Assembly: GCA_013824055.1 (NCBI GenBank)
Contig: PNNE01000345.1
Span: forward strand, 1-8,079
DNA from: Rhodobacter sp.
GTDB taxonomy: Bacteria; Pseudomonadota; Alphaproteobacteria; Rhodobacterales; Rhodobacteraceae
DNA: 8,079 nt
Direction of reading: 5' to 3'
This document shows, one piece after another, positions 1 through 6,541 of this stretch. Numbering within the stretch: position 1 is the stretch's first letter; every line of letters starts with the position of its first letter. The position numbers and the translations under genes are program-made. A model generated the notes under the pieces. That model saw only the letters and a list, made by a program, of their open reading frames with translations. It was not told where the DNA came from and did not search any database.

Positions 1-351
1 ACCAACGAGCAGGACTTCCTGCAGGCGCGGCTGATCCGGGCGGGGGTGACGATCCATCCGCTTGTCGCGCTGACATCGCAGGGGAAAGGCGAGGCGACCT
101 TCGCCTGCGTCTACACCGGCCGGAAGAAGCCCCTGCCCTGCGGCACGCTGATCCTTTGCACCGGACGGCTGCCCGATGCCGCCTTGCAGGCTGAGCTGGT
201 GGCGCAGGGCATCACCGCCGCCCGGATCGGCGACGGCCTGACCCCGTCGTCCGTCGCCGATGCCGTCTACTCTGCCCACCGCTTCGCCCGGCTCTTGGGT
301 GAGCCCGACCTGCCCCCGCGCCGGGAACATGCGCCGGAAAGGAGCCCTTGA
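1..351 (+). CDS. C-terminal end of a trimethylamine/dimethylglycine dehydrogenase-like FMN/FAD oxidoreductase (partial)
   Basis: The reading frame is open from base 1 and gives 116 residues before TGA at 349-351; the start lies outside the window. The visible part resembles the C-terminal dinucleotide-binding region of the old-yellow-enzyme/TMADH/DgcA family. An opening 'NEQ.FLQARLIRAGV' is followed by a strand ending in 'LILCTGRLPDAAL', then the closing signature 'RIGDGLTPSSVADAVYSAHR' and 'FARLLG', which fits the GD..APS.IADAVYSGHR.AREL pattern of these enzymes. Such proteins have an FMN/4Fe-4S TIM barrel followed by FAD/NAD-like domains and oxidatively demethylate methylated amines. Here the barrel is missing, so substrate cannot be judged. 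The stop overlaps the start of the MttB-family gene by one base (TGATG), so the two are surely one operon. Family is fairly sure, exact substrate unknown. Confidence 0.8.
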   Translation, partial: TNEQDFLQARLIRAGVTIHPLVALTSQGKGEATFACVYTGRKKPLPCGTLILCTGRLPDAALQAELVAQGITAARIGDGLTPSSVADAVYSAHRFARLLGEPDLPPRREHAPERSP

Positions 352-1860
352 TGCGCCAGCGCCGTCCGGCACGGACCCCGAACGCCATTCCACAGCCGCC
401 CTTCGGTCAAGTGCGGCGACCCTATGAGCCGATCAAGGTGATCAGCGACGATCAGGTGGAGACGATCCACCGGACGGCCCTGACGCTGTTGCAGACGCAA
501 GGGATGCGGGTGTTGAACGGGCGGGCGCTGGACCTGTTTCGCGGGGCGGGCGCTCGGGTCGAGGGGCAGATGGTCTACCCCGAACCCGCGATGATCGAGG
601 AAAGGCTGGCGACGGTCCCCCGCAGCTTTGGGATTGCCGCGCGCAACCGGGCGAAGGACCTGCGGTTTGGCGGCAATGACATGGTCTTCGCATCCGTCGG
701 CGGCCCGGCCTATGTGATGGACCTGGACCGCGGCCGCCGCGACGGAACCTTGCAGGACATGCAGGACTTCCTGCGCCTGTGCCAGGGCCTGAACGTGATC
801 CAGCAGGACTCGGGCGGGCCGCTGGAGCCGATGGACCTGCCCGCTTCAACCCGGCATCTGGACCTTTATCTGAGCCAGATCACGCTGCTGGACAAAAGCT
901 GGCAGCTGAACGCCCTGGGGCTGCGAGCGGACGCTGGACGGGATCGAGATGGCCGCCCTGTCGATGGGCTGGTCGCTGGACGATCTGGCAAGGCAGCCGA
1001 TGCTGATGGGGGTGATCAACACCAACTCGCCGCGCCAGCTGGATGTGCCGATGGCAGAGGGGCTGATGGCGCTGGCCGAACACGGGCAGGTGGCGATCGT
1101 GACGCCCTTCACGCTGGCGGGGGCGATGGCGCCGGTCAGCCTGGCCGGGGCGCTGGTCTTGCAGCATGCCGAGGCGATGTTCGGGGTGGCCTTGACCCAG
1201 ATCGTCCGGCCAGGCGTGCCGGTGATGTATGGCGGCTTCACCTCGAACGTCGACATGAAGACCGGCGCGCCCGCCTTTGGCACGCCCGAATATGCCAAGG
1301 CGGCGCAGGCCTCGGGGCAGTTGGCGCGGCGTATCGGGGTCCCGTTCCGGTCGTCGAACACCACGGCGGCCAATGCCCTGGACGCGCAGGCGGCCTACGA
1401 AGCCATGATGTCGCTCTGGGGCTGCCTGATGGGCGGGGCGCATCTGGTGATCCACGGGGCGGGCTGGATGCATGGCGGGCTGACCGCCAGCTTCGAAAAG
1501 CTGATCCTGGATGCCGAGCTTTTGGGGATGATGCAGGCCTACTTCCGCCCCATCGCGGTCAATGACGAAGCCCTGTCGCTGGAGGCCATCGCCGAGGCGG
1601 GCGTGGGGGGGCATTTCTTCGGCACGGCGCAGACGATGGCACAGTATGAAAACGCCTTTCATCCGCCGATGCTGTCGAACTGGGACAACTACCCGACCTG
1701 GCAGGCGCGCGGGTCCGAAGAGGCGCCGCAGCGGGCGAACCGCATCTGGAAGGACCTGCTGGCCAATTACCGACAGCCGCCGCTGGACGAAGGCATCCGC
1801 GAGGCGCTGGAGGATTTCGTTGCGCGCCGCAAGGCCGAGGGCGGGGCTCCGACGAACTGA
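351..1860 (+). pseudogene. MttB-family (trimethylamine methyltransferase-like) protein, interrupted by a one-base frameshift
   Basis: ATG at 351 overlaps the upstream stop and has an AAGGAG-type site 6-7 bases before it. The first part (about residues 1-190) contains 'QTQGMRVL', 'FASVGGPAYVMD' and 'LLDKSWQLNALGL' and is in one frame. From about base 920 homology continues in the next frame: 'ERTLDGIEMAALSMGW', 'INTNSPRQLD', 'VTPFTLAGAMAPVSLAGAL', 'GGFTSNVDMKTGAPAFGTPE', 'GGLTASFEKLILDAE' and 'GGHFFGTAQTMAQYE', ending with TGA at 1858-1860. Joining the frames gives about 502 residues, the usual family length. MttB-family proteins move a methyl group from a methylated or quaternary amine to a corrinoid protein. 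The archaeal trimethylamine enzyme uses pyrrolysine (TAG) near residue 334; here the matching region, near the asparagine at about 336, has no in-frame TAG. This is therefore the non-pyrrolysine branch that includes the glycine betaine methyltransferase MtgB. As written, the gene would give a truncated protein with a meaningless tail. Confidence 0.85.
917..920 (+). other. Frameshift site in the MttB-family gene (run of four G)
   Basis: The 5' frame reads L-G-L-R-A-D across 915-932, while the frame carrying the rest of the protein reads G-C-E-R-T-L-D-G across 919-942 and meets a TGA at 907-909 if followed upstream. Removing one G from the run at 917-920 yields a smooth 'ALGCERTLDGIEMAAL', which fits the family. 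The cause may be a homopolymer sequencing error or a recent mutation. No slippery site or pseudoknot suggesting programmed shifting was seen. Confidence 0.8.
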
Positions 1861-2480
1861 TGGCGCGCTTCACCCGCCTGTCCGCAGCAGACCGTCGCAC
1901 GCAACTGATGGATGTGGCACTGGCCGGGCTGGCGAAAGGCGGCATCCAGGAGTTCACGGTGGACCGGATCTGCGCCGCCGCTGGCGTGTCGCGCGGGCTG
2001 ATCCTGCACCACTTCGGCTCGATGGGCGGGCTGCTGGCGGCGGTCTATGCGCGGCTGTACCGCGAGACGACGCCGGACCTGACCGCCCTGCCCCCGGAAG
2101 CCCGGATCGAGGCACTGATCACGGGCAGCTTCGCGCCCAGGGCCTTCAACCGCGACAGGCTGAACGCCTGGGTGGCACTCTGGGGTCAGATCGCCAACAC
2201 TCCGGCGCTGCGGGACGAACACCGTCGGCAGTACAAGACCTATCTGGCCCAGGTCAGCGCGGCGATTGCCGCCGTGGCTGATGCCGAGACGGACGCTTGC
2301 GCCCTGGCCAAGTCCTTGATCTGCCTGATCGACGGGCTTTGCCTGCAACATTGCCTCGACCCCGCGGCGATGCCGGCCGACGCGGCGAAAACGGCCTGCC
2401 GGGCCTTCCTTGCGCCGCACCTGGGGCCGCACCTGGGCCCGAACCTGAGCCCGAACCTGTGTCAGTCAACGCCAATCTGA
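1860..2480 (+). CDS. TetR/AcrR transcriptional regulator, BetI-like
   Basis: This is a 206-residue DNA-binding repressor-type protein. Residues about 10-57 form the TetR N-terminal domain: 'RRTQLMDVALAGLAKGGI' is followed by the helix-turn-helix 'FTVDRICAAAGVSRGLILHH' (32-51) and 'FGSMGGLLAAVY'. The C-terminal ligand domain, with 'LNAWVALWGQIANTPALRDE' near 101-120 and 'LICLIDGLCLQ' near 153-163, is of the BetI type (TetR_C_6), often associated with choline, betaine or carnitine genes. ATG at 1860 overlaps the TGA of the MttB-family gene (TGATG) and has no strong ribosome site of its own, so translation is probably coupled. The regulator is last in the operon and may control it; the inducer would be a methylated amine or betaine by inference. 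The end is odd: residues 186-201 are four P-x-L-x units made by a 12-bp repeat, and the stop lies 19 bases inside the convergent gene. Confidence 0.87.
   Translation: MARFTRLSAADRRTQLMDVALAGLAKGGIQEFTVDRICAAAGVSRGLILHHFGSMGGLLAAVYARLYRETTPDLTALPPEARIEALITGSFAPRAFNRDRLNAWVALWGQIANTPALRDEHRRQYKTYLAQVSAAIAAVADAETDACALAKSLICLIDGLCLQHCLDPAAMPADAAKTACRAFLAPHLGPHLGPNLSPNLCQSTPI
2415..2462 (+). repeat. 12-bp tandem repeat, four copies, in the TetR C-terminus
   Basis: Four adjoining units read CCGCACCTGGGG, CCGCACCTGGGC, CCGAACCTGAGC and CCGAACCTGTGT. They are in frame with the TetR gene and encode PHLG-PHLG-PNLS-PNLC (residues 186-201). The last base of unit four is the first base of the stop triplet of the convergent SRPBCC gene. 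The units have diverged slightly, so the expansion is not brand new. Confidence 0.85.
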
Positions 2481-3352
2481 CGCGCAAGCTTGCCCAGCGT
2501 CTGCAACCCAAGCGTCTCGGCGCCGAAGCCCTTGGCGTCGTGGTAGGCCTGCGCGGTCGCCATCACCATGCCAAGTGTCACCCTGGTCGCGCCGTCCAGA
2601 TCCTCGAAGCTGGCCCAGGCATCGGCATGTTTCGGGCCGTTCTCGCCCCAGTGCAGCGTGTAGTCCAGCCGCGCCTCGGGGATCACCGCGCCGTACTTGT
2701 GGTGGTTGGGATAGACCGTCCCATCGGGCGCGATCATGTCGAAGACCCACTCACCCCCGGCCCGCAGGTCGATGCGGCTGGTGCGGCAGGAAAACCCGTC
2801 CGGCCCCCACCACTTCGGCAGGCTTTCGGCGTTGAACCAGGCACCCCAGACCACCGGGACCGGAGCCTTGATCACGCGCCGGATGACCATCGTGCGTTCA
2901 GCCACGCCCGCCAGGTTGGCCAGTCCGGCGGCAAAGCCCTGGCGGTAGCCGTCGGCCATGTCCGCGGCCAGCGAGGCCAGCTGCACCGTCACCGTGATCC
3001 GGCTTGCGTCGCCACCGCCCGAGAATTCGGCGGTGACAAGGGCCGCGGAGTGCCGCTGCCCGTCTTGCGAGACCACCTCGTACCCCACGGTCCGCGCTTC
3101 GGGGACCAGGTCCAGCCAGCCGCCGTCGACCCGGATATCGGGCTGCCCCGCCACCTTGCACAGCGAGACCTCGCGCCCCCCGACGCGGGCATCGGCTTCC
3201 AGAAACTCCACCGTCACCGAGGGCGCCGGAGCGGCCCAGACCGCCCGCGCGGCAGGAGAGGTCCAGGCAGCGAAAAGCGTGGCCAGCGGGGCTGCGACCT
3301 GGCGCTCGAAGGTCAGGGTGGCGAAGCGGTCGCCCACCGCGTCGCGGCTCAT
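2462..3352 (-). CDS. Fused protein with two AHSA1-type SRPBCC domains
   Basis: This 296-residue protein appears to be two AHSA1-like (Activator of Hsp90 ATPase homologue 1-type) START/Bet v1 folds in tandem. Domain 1 covers about residues 10-147, with 'FERQVAAPLATLFAAWTSP' and 'RVGGREVS', then 'WLDLVPEARTVGYE'. Domain 2 covers about 153-292 and is the more typical: 'RRVIKAPVPVVWGAWFNAES' then 'LPKWWGPDGF', 'DLRAGGEWVF', 'APDGTVYPNHH', and a closing helix with 'FGAETLGLQTLGKLA'. These folds make a hydrophobic cavity; bacterial members paired with ArsR regulators mostly have no known ligand. No signal peptide or membrane segment is visible, so it is probably cytosolic. ATG (3350-3352) overlaps the stop of the upstream SRPBCC gene by 4 bases (ATGA); its own ribosome site is weak, so coupling is likely. 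It ends tail-to-tail inside the TetR gene. The fold is certain enough, the function unknown. Confidence 0.85.
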   Translation of the reverse strand: MSRDAVGDRFATLTFERQVAAPLATLFAAWTSPAARAVWAAPAPSVTVEFLEADARVGGREVSLCKVAGQPDIRVDGGWLDLVPEARTVGYEVVSQDGQRHSAALVTAEFSGGGDASRITVTVQLASLAADMADGYRQGFAAGLANLAGVAERTMVIRRVIKAPVPVVWGAWFNAESLPKWWGPDGFSCRTSRIDLRAGGEWVFDMIAPDGTVYPNHHKYGAVIPEARLDYTLHWGENGPKHADAWASFEDLDGATRVTLGMVMATAQAYHDAKGFGAETLGLQTLGKLARQIGVD

Positions 3353-3825
3353 GATTTCAGGCCTTGGGCGTAGTGTTCAAGCTGGGTGACGACCGTTCCC
3401 CAACCGTCGTGGAACCCCATGTCCCTGTGCGCCTTTGCCGTGTCCGCGTTGCGGTGCCGGGCGATGGCGGTGTACTTCGTGCGACCGCCACCGATGTCCT
3501 CGAAGATCACGATCGCGGTCATGAACGGCTCGGGCGCGGGTTTCCAGCCTTCGGTGTAAGAATCCGTGAACACAAGCTTTTCGTTCGGCACGACGTCAAG
3601 ATAGACGCCGTTGTTCTGCATCTCGTTGCCCTCGACGTCGAAGGTCGTGTTGCACCTGCCGCCGACGCGCACATCCAGGTCGCAGGCGGTGACCTTGTGC
3701 GGTTTCGGCACGAACCAGTGGACAAGATGTTCGGGCGTGGTCCAGCACATGTACAAGATGTCGCGCGGGGCGTTCACCTCGCGGGTCAGGACAAGATCGA
3801 GTTCGGGGTCCAGATCGGGGATCAT
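3349..3825 (-). CDS. SRPBCC family protein, AHSA1-like, single domain
   Basis: This 158-residue protein has one AHSA1-type SRPBCC domain. The pattern runs 'LTREVNAPRDILYMCWTTPE', 'HLVHWFVPKPHKV', 'DVRVGGRCNTTFDVEGNEM' and 'YLDVVPNEKLVFTDSY' (about residues 75-90). It ends with the C-terminal helix 'MGFHDGWGTVVTQLEHYAQG', which is common in ArsR-linked members. AAGGAG at 3834-3839 (read on the - strand, inside the end of arsR) lies 8 bases before the ATG, and the start overlaps the arsR stop as ATGA. It is the middle gene of an arsR - AHSA1 - double AHSA1 operon. A cytosolic ligand-binding role is inferred from the fold; the ligand is not known. Confidence 0.88.
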   Translation of the reverse strand: MIPDLDPELDLVLTREVNAPRDILYMCWTTPEHLVHWFVPKPHKVTACDLDVRVGGRCNTTFDVEGNEMQNNGVYLDVVPNEKLVFTDSYTEGWKPAPEPFMTAIVIFEDIGGGRTKYTAIARHRNADTAKAHRDMGFHDGWGTVVTQLEHYAQGLKS

Positions 3826-4163
3826 TTCTCGCGCTCCTTCATCAGGGTCATCACATAGTCGTCCAGGCGGTCCAGCCGCGCCTCCCAGACCTTGCGCTGA
3901 TCCTCCAGCCAGTCGGTCATCGGCTGCAGGGCCCCGGGCTGAAAGGCGCAGGACCGGACGCGGCCGTCCTTCTGGGTCGCGACCAGCCCCGCCGCCTGCA
4001 GCACCGAAAGGTGGCGCAGGATCGTCGGGAGCTTGAACCCCGAGAGCCCGGCCAGTTCCGTCACCGGCGCAGGACCCTGGGCCAGGCGGTTCAGCATCAT
4101 GCGCCGGGTCGGGTCCGAAAGCGCGTGGAACAGCAGGTCGAGATGGGGATCATGCTTAGCCAT
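3822..4163 (-). CDS. ArsR-family transcriptional repressor, SRPBCC-associated type
   Basis: From ATG at 4161-4163 the protein has 113 residues and begins 'MAKHDPHLDLLFHALSDPTR', the usual start of this family. The winged helix-turn-helix follows: 'RRMMLNRLAQGPAPVTELAG', recognition region 'FKLPTILRHLSVLQAAGLV', wing 'ATQKDGRVRSCAF', and a final helix with 'WEARLDRLDDYVMTLM' for dimer formation. The frame stays open upstream to 4301, but that extension is rich in R and S and unlike the family, so the shorter start is chosen; AAGGAG lies 13 bases before it. The metal box ELCVCDL of ArsR/SmtB is replaced by 'PVTELAGL', and only one cysteine is present, so metal sensing is unlikely. It heads the operon with two AHSA1 genes and probably regulates itself through the palindromes just upstream. 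The sensed signal is unknown. Confidence 0.88.
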   Translation of the reverse strand: MAKHDPHLDLLFHALSDPTRRMMLNRLAQGPAPVTELAGLSGFKLPTILRHLSVLQAAGLVATQKDGRVRSCAFQPGALQPMTDWLEDQRKVWEARLDRLDDYVMTLMKEREK

Positions 4164-4172
4164 GCCGCTAAC
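4155..4172. promoter_or_regulatory. Second, weaker dyad over the arsR start codon, related to the 24-bp palindrome
   Basis: CTTAGCCATGCCGCTAAC has TTAGC/GCTAA arms around six bases. It matches the core of the upstream palindrome (4206-4223, CTTAGCCGATCGGCAAAG) at 12 of 18 positions, including the whole CTTAGCC half. The two centres are 51 bp apart, close to five helical turns. It covers the ATG of arsR, so binding there could block transcription. Part of the match is forced by the codons for M-A-K, so this is a modest call. Confidence 0.35.
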
Positions 4173-4176
4173 TATA

Positions 4177-4182
4177 CTCCTT
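4177..4182 (-). promoter_or_regulatory. Ribosome binding site of arsR (decides the start)
   Basis: AAGGAG on the - strand, 13 bases before the ATG at 4163. The spacing is on the long side, but this is the only good site near the family-typical start and argues against the longer open frame. Confidence 0.55.
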
Positions 4183-4202
4183 ACGCTGGACGAGAAAAGG
4201 AT

Positions 4203-4226
4203 AAACTTAGCCGATCGGCAAAGTTT
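4203..4226. promoter_or_regulatory. 24-bp near-perfect palindrome, probable operator in the arsR-glcB gap
   Basis: The left arm AAACTTAGCCGA meets the right arm TCGGCAAAGTTT with no spacer. Eleven of twelve base pairs match; the only break is A4209/A4220. It lies about 40 bp upstream of the arsR start in the most AT-rich part of the window, and 141 bp before glcB. ArsR and many other dimeric repressors bind dyads of this size, so self-regulation of the arsR operon is the first guess. Control of glcB from the same site is possible. Confidence 0.6.
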
Positions 4227-4290
4227 CTCATCTTCCGGTTTTCGCGACAAGTGATTTTCGGGCCTGCTTGAAATTCTGCGCCTGCTTTCC

Positions 4291-4320
4291 TTGCCGTCCA
4301 AGGGCGCTGTCCGGTATCGT
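4291..4320 (+). promoter_or_regulatory. Candidate glcB promoter
   Basis: TTGCCG (4291-4296), an 18-bp spacer, and TATCGT (4315-4320) each match four of six positions of the sigma-70-type consensus and lie 47 bp before the glcB ATG. No better pair was found in the gap. This is a sequence guess. Confidence 0.3.
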
Positions 4321-4342
4321 GTGCCAAAGCATACAGGCGCCC
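4302..4342 (+). repeat. Inverted repeat in the glcB leader
   Basis: GGGCGCTGT (4302-4310) is the inverse complement of ACAGGCGCCC (4333-4342) apart from one bulged G at 4336, with a 22-base centre. An alternative pairing uses GTCCGG (4309-4314) with CCGGAC (4341-4346). It sits between the divergent promoters and the glcB ribosome site, so it may be an operator or a leader hairpin, but GC-rich DNA makes chance pairing easy. Confidence 0.3.
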
Positions 4343-4366
4343 GGACGGGCTTGAGGGGGACGTGCC

Positions 4367-6541
4367 ATGACCAAGCGGATCGACCGGGCGGGGCTACAGG
4401 TGGACGCGGTGCTCGCCCGCTTTGTCGAGGACGAGGCGCTTGCCGGCACGGGGATCGACGCCGGGACGTTCTGGTCGGGCTTCGCCGGGCTGCTGGCGGA
4501 GTTCGCGCCGCAGAACCGGGCGCTCCTGGCCAGGCGGGATGCCTTGCAAGCGAAGATCGACGCCTGGCACCTGGCCCGGCGCGGCCAGCCGCATGATCAT
4601 GCGGCCTACAAGGCCTTCCTGACCGAGATCGGCTATCTTCTGCCCGAAGGTCCGGCGTTCAGCATCGAGACGACCAATGTCGACCCCGAGGTCGCCCAGG
4701 TCCCCGGCCCGCAGCTGGTGGTGCCGATCACCAATGCCCGCTATGCGCTGAACGCCGCCAATGCACGGTGGGGCAGCCTGTACGACTGCCTTTACGGGAC
4801 GGATGCGATGGGCTCCCCGCCGCCACCGGGCGGGTATGAGCGGGGTCGCGGCGCGCGGGTGATCGCGCGAGCGCGGGTGTTCCTGGACGAGGCCTTTCCC
4901 ATCGCCGGGGCCAGCCATGCCGATGTGCGCCGCTACGTCGTGAAGGAGGGCGCGCTGCTGGTGGACGACCTGCCGCTGGTGGACCCGGCGAAATTCGCGG
5001 GCTACCGCGGCAACCCGAAGGCCCCGGATGCGGTCCTGCTGCGCAACAACGGGTTGCATGTCGAGCTGGTCTTCGACCGGGCGCATTTCATCGGTGCGCG
5101 CGACCAGGCGCTGCTGGCCGACGTGCAGCTGGAAAGCGCGCTGACCGCGATCATGGACTGCGAGGATTCGGTCGCCTGCGTCGATGCCGAGGACAAGGTC
5201 GGCGCCTACCGCAACTGGCTGGGGCTGATGCAGGGGACCCTCACCGAGGCGTTCCAGAAGGGCGGCCGCAGGGTGGAGCGGCGGCTGGCGGCGGACCGCG
5301 CCTATCTGGACCCGCAGGGCCGGCCCTTCGCCCTGAAGGGCCGTGCGCTGATGTGGGTGCGCAACGTCGGCCATCTGATGACCAATCCGGCGATCCTGCT
5401 GCCGGACGGGTCGGAAGTGCCCGAGGGCCTGATGGACGCGATGCTGACCGTGACCATCGCGCTGCATGACCTGAAGAAGACCGAGGGGATGCGCAACTCG
5501 GTCCTGGGGTCGGTCTATGTGGTCAAGCCCAAGATGCACGGGCCCGAGGAAGTGGCCTTCGCCGACGCGGTGATGGCGCGGGTCGAAGAGGTGCTGGGGC
5601 TGCCTGCGAACACGGTCAAGCTGGGGATCATGGACGAAGAGCGGCGGACCTCGGTCAACCTCAAGGAATGCATCCGCGCGGCGAAGGGGCGGGTTGCGTT
5701 CATCAACACCGGCTTTCTGGACCGGACCGGGGACGAGATCCACACCAGCATGGAGGCCGGGGCGTTCAGCCGGAAGGACTTCATCAAGCGCAAGTCCTGG
5801 ATCACCGCCTATGAGAACCTGAACGTCGATATCGGGCTGGAATGCGGGCTGTCGGGCCGTGCCCAGATCGGCAAGGGGATGTGGGCGATGCCCGACCTGA
5901 TGGCGGCGATGCTGGACGAGAAGATCGCCCATCCCCGCGCGGGGGCGAACACCGCCTGGGTCCCCTCGCCCACCGCGGCGACGCTGCATGCCCTGCACTA
6001 CCACAAGGTCGATGTGCTGGGCGTGCAGGCGCGGCTGGCCAGGGGCGGGCGGCGGGCGCATGTGGACGGCATCCTGGACATCCCGCTGGCCAGCTTCCGC
6101 GCCTGGACCGCAGCACAGGTGATGCGCGAGGTGGAAAACAACGCGCAAGGCATCCTTGGCTATGTGGTGCGCTGGATCGACCAGGGGATCGGCTGTTCCA
6201 AGGTGCCGGACGTGAACGACGTGGGGCTGATGGAGGACCGCGCCACCTGCCGGATTTCCGCCCAGCACATCGCGAACTGGCTGCATCACGGGGTGGTCAG
6301 CGAGGCCGAGGTGATGGAGGCGATGCGGAAGATGGCGGCGGTGGTGGACCGGCAGAACGCAGGCGATCCGCTGTATCGCCCGATGGCGCCGGCCTTTCAA
6401 GGGGCGGCCTTTCAGGGGGCGGCCTTTCAGGGGGCGGCCTTCCAGGCGGCCTGCGATCTGGTCTTCAAGGGGCGGGAGCAGCCTTCGGGCTATACCGAGC
6501 CGCTGCTGCATGCCTGGCGGCTGCGGGTCAAGGCTGGGTGA
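4367..6541 (+). CDS. glcB: Malate synthase G
   Basis: Malate synthase G (EC 2.3.3.9) condenses glyoxylate with acetyl-CoA and water to malate and CoA in the cytosol, feeding glyoxylate from the glyoxylate shunt or glycolate oxidation into the TCA cycle. The 724 residues match the roughly 723 of the E. coli enzyme. All expected active-site residues are visible: R332 in 'WVRNVGHLMT', the magnesium ligands E424 in 'GIMDEERRTSVNLKE' and D452 in 'FLDRTGDEIHT', and the catalytic base D624 in 'LMEDRATCRISAQHIANW'. C610 lies 14 residues before D624, matching C617 and D631 of E. coli. GAGGGGGA lies 6 bases before the ATG. The gene is divergent from arsR, with 203 bp between. Near the C-terminus, residues 676-695 hold a repeated AFQGA unit, absent from family members as I recall them, just before 'AACDLVFKGREQPSGYTEPL'. 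Identification is very sure. Confidence 0.97.
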   Translation: MTKRIDRAGLQVDAVLARFVEDEALAGTGIDAGTFWSGFAGLLAEFAPQNRALLARRDALQAKIDAWHLARRGQPHDHAAYKAFLTEIGYLLPEGPAFSIETTNVDPEVAQVPGPQLVVPITNARYALNAANARWGSLYDCLYGTDAMGSPPPPGGYERGRGARVIARARVFLDEAFPIAGASHADVRRYVVKEGALLVDDLPLVDPAKFAGYRGNPKAPDAVLLRNNGLHVELVFDRAHFIGARDQALLADVQLESALTAIMDCEDSVACVDAEDKVGAYRNWLGLMQGTLTEAFQKGGRRVERRLAADRAYLDPQGRPFALKGRALMWVRNVGHLMTNPAILLPDGSEVPEGLMDAMLTVTIALHDLKKTEGMRNSVLGSVYVVKPKMHGPEEVAFADAVMARVEEVLGLPANTVKLGIMDEERRTSVNLKECIRAAKGRVAFINTGFLDRTGDEIHTSMEAGAFSRKDFIKRKSWITAYENLNVDIGLECGLSGRAQIGKGMWAMPDLMAAMLDEKIAHPRAGANTAWVPSPTAATLHALHYHKVDVLGVQARLARGGRRAHVDGILDIPLASFRAWTAAQVMREVENNAQGILGYVVRWIDQGIGCSKVPDVNDVGLMEDRATCRISAQHIANWLHHGVVSEAEVMEAMRKMAAVVDRQNAGDPLYRPMAPAFQGAAFQGAAFQGAAFQAACDLVFKGREQPSGYTEPLLHAWRLRVKAG
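6392..6451 (+). repeat. 15-bp tandem repeat, four copies, inside glcB
   Basis: Units begin at 6392, 6407, 6422 and 6437: GCCTTTCAAGGGGCG, GCCTTTCAGGGGGCG, the same again, and a diverged GCCTTCCAGGCGGCC. They are in frame and encode AFQGA three times, then AFQAA, where relatives typically have one 'AFQAA' before the conserved 'CDLVF' or similar. Units one to three differ by a single base, which suggests recent expansion from the last, ancestral copy. Confidence 0.9.

Noticed and set aside
1330..1400. Possible pyrrolysine (TAG) codon in the MttB-family gene
   Set aside because: No TAG is present in frame; the region reads 'RSSNTTAANALDAQAAYE' without interruption.
920..1565. Continuation of the first MttB frame after the frameshift (to give 405 residues)
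   Set aside because: The tail is G-, R- and D-rich with no homology, while the real family sequence continues in the next frame.
2297..3373. Open frame of 358 codons on the + strand across the SRPBCC gene
   Set aside because: It lies opposite a clear SRPBCC gene; the product lacks motifs and has shadow-type composition.
4164..4301. N-terminal extension of the ArsR protein to 159 residues
   Set aside because: The added stretch is basic and unlike the family, crosses the AT-rich palindrome region, and the typical ArsR start with an AAGGAG site lies at 4163.
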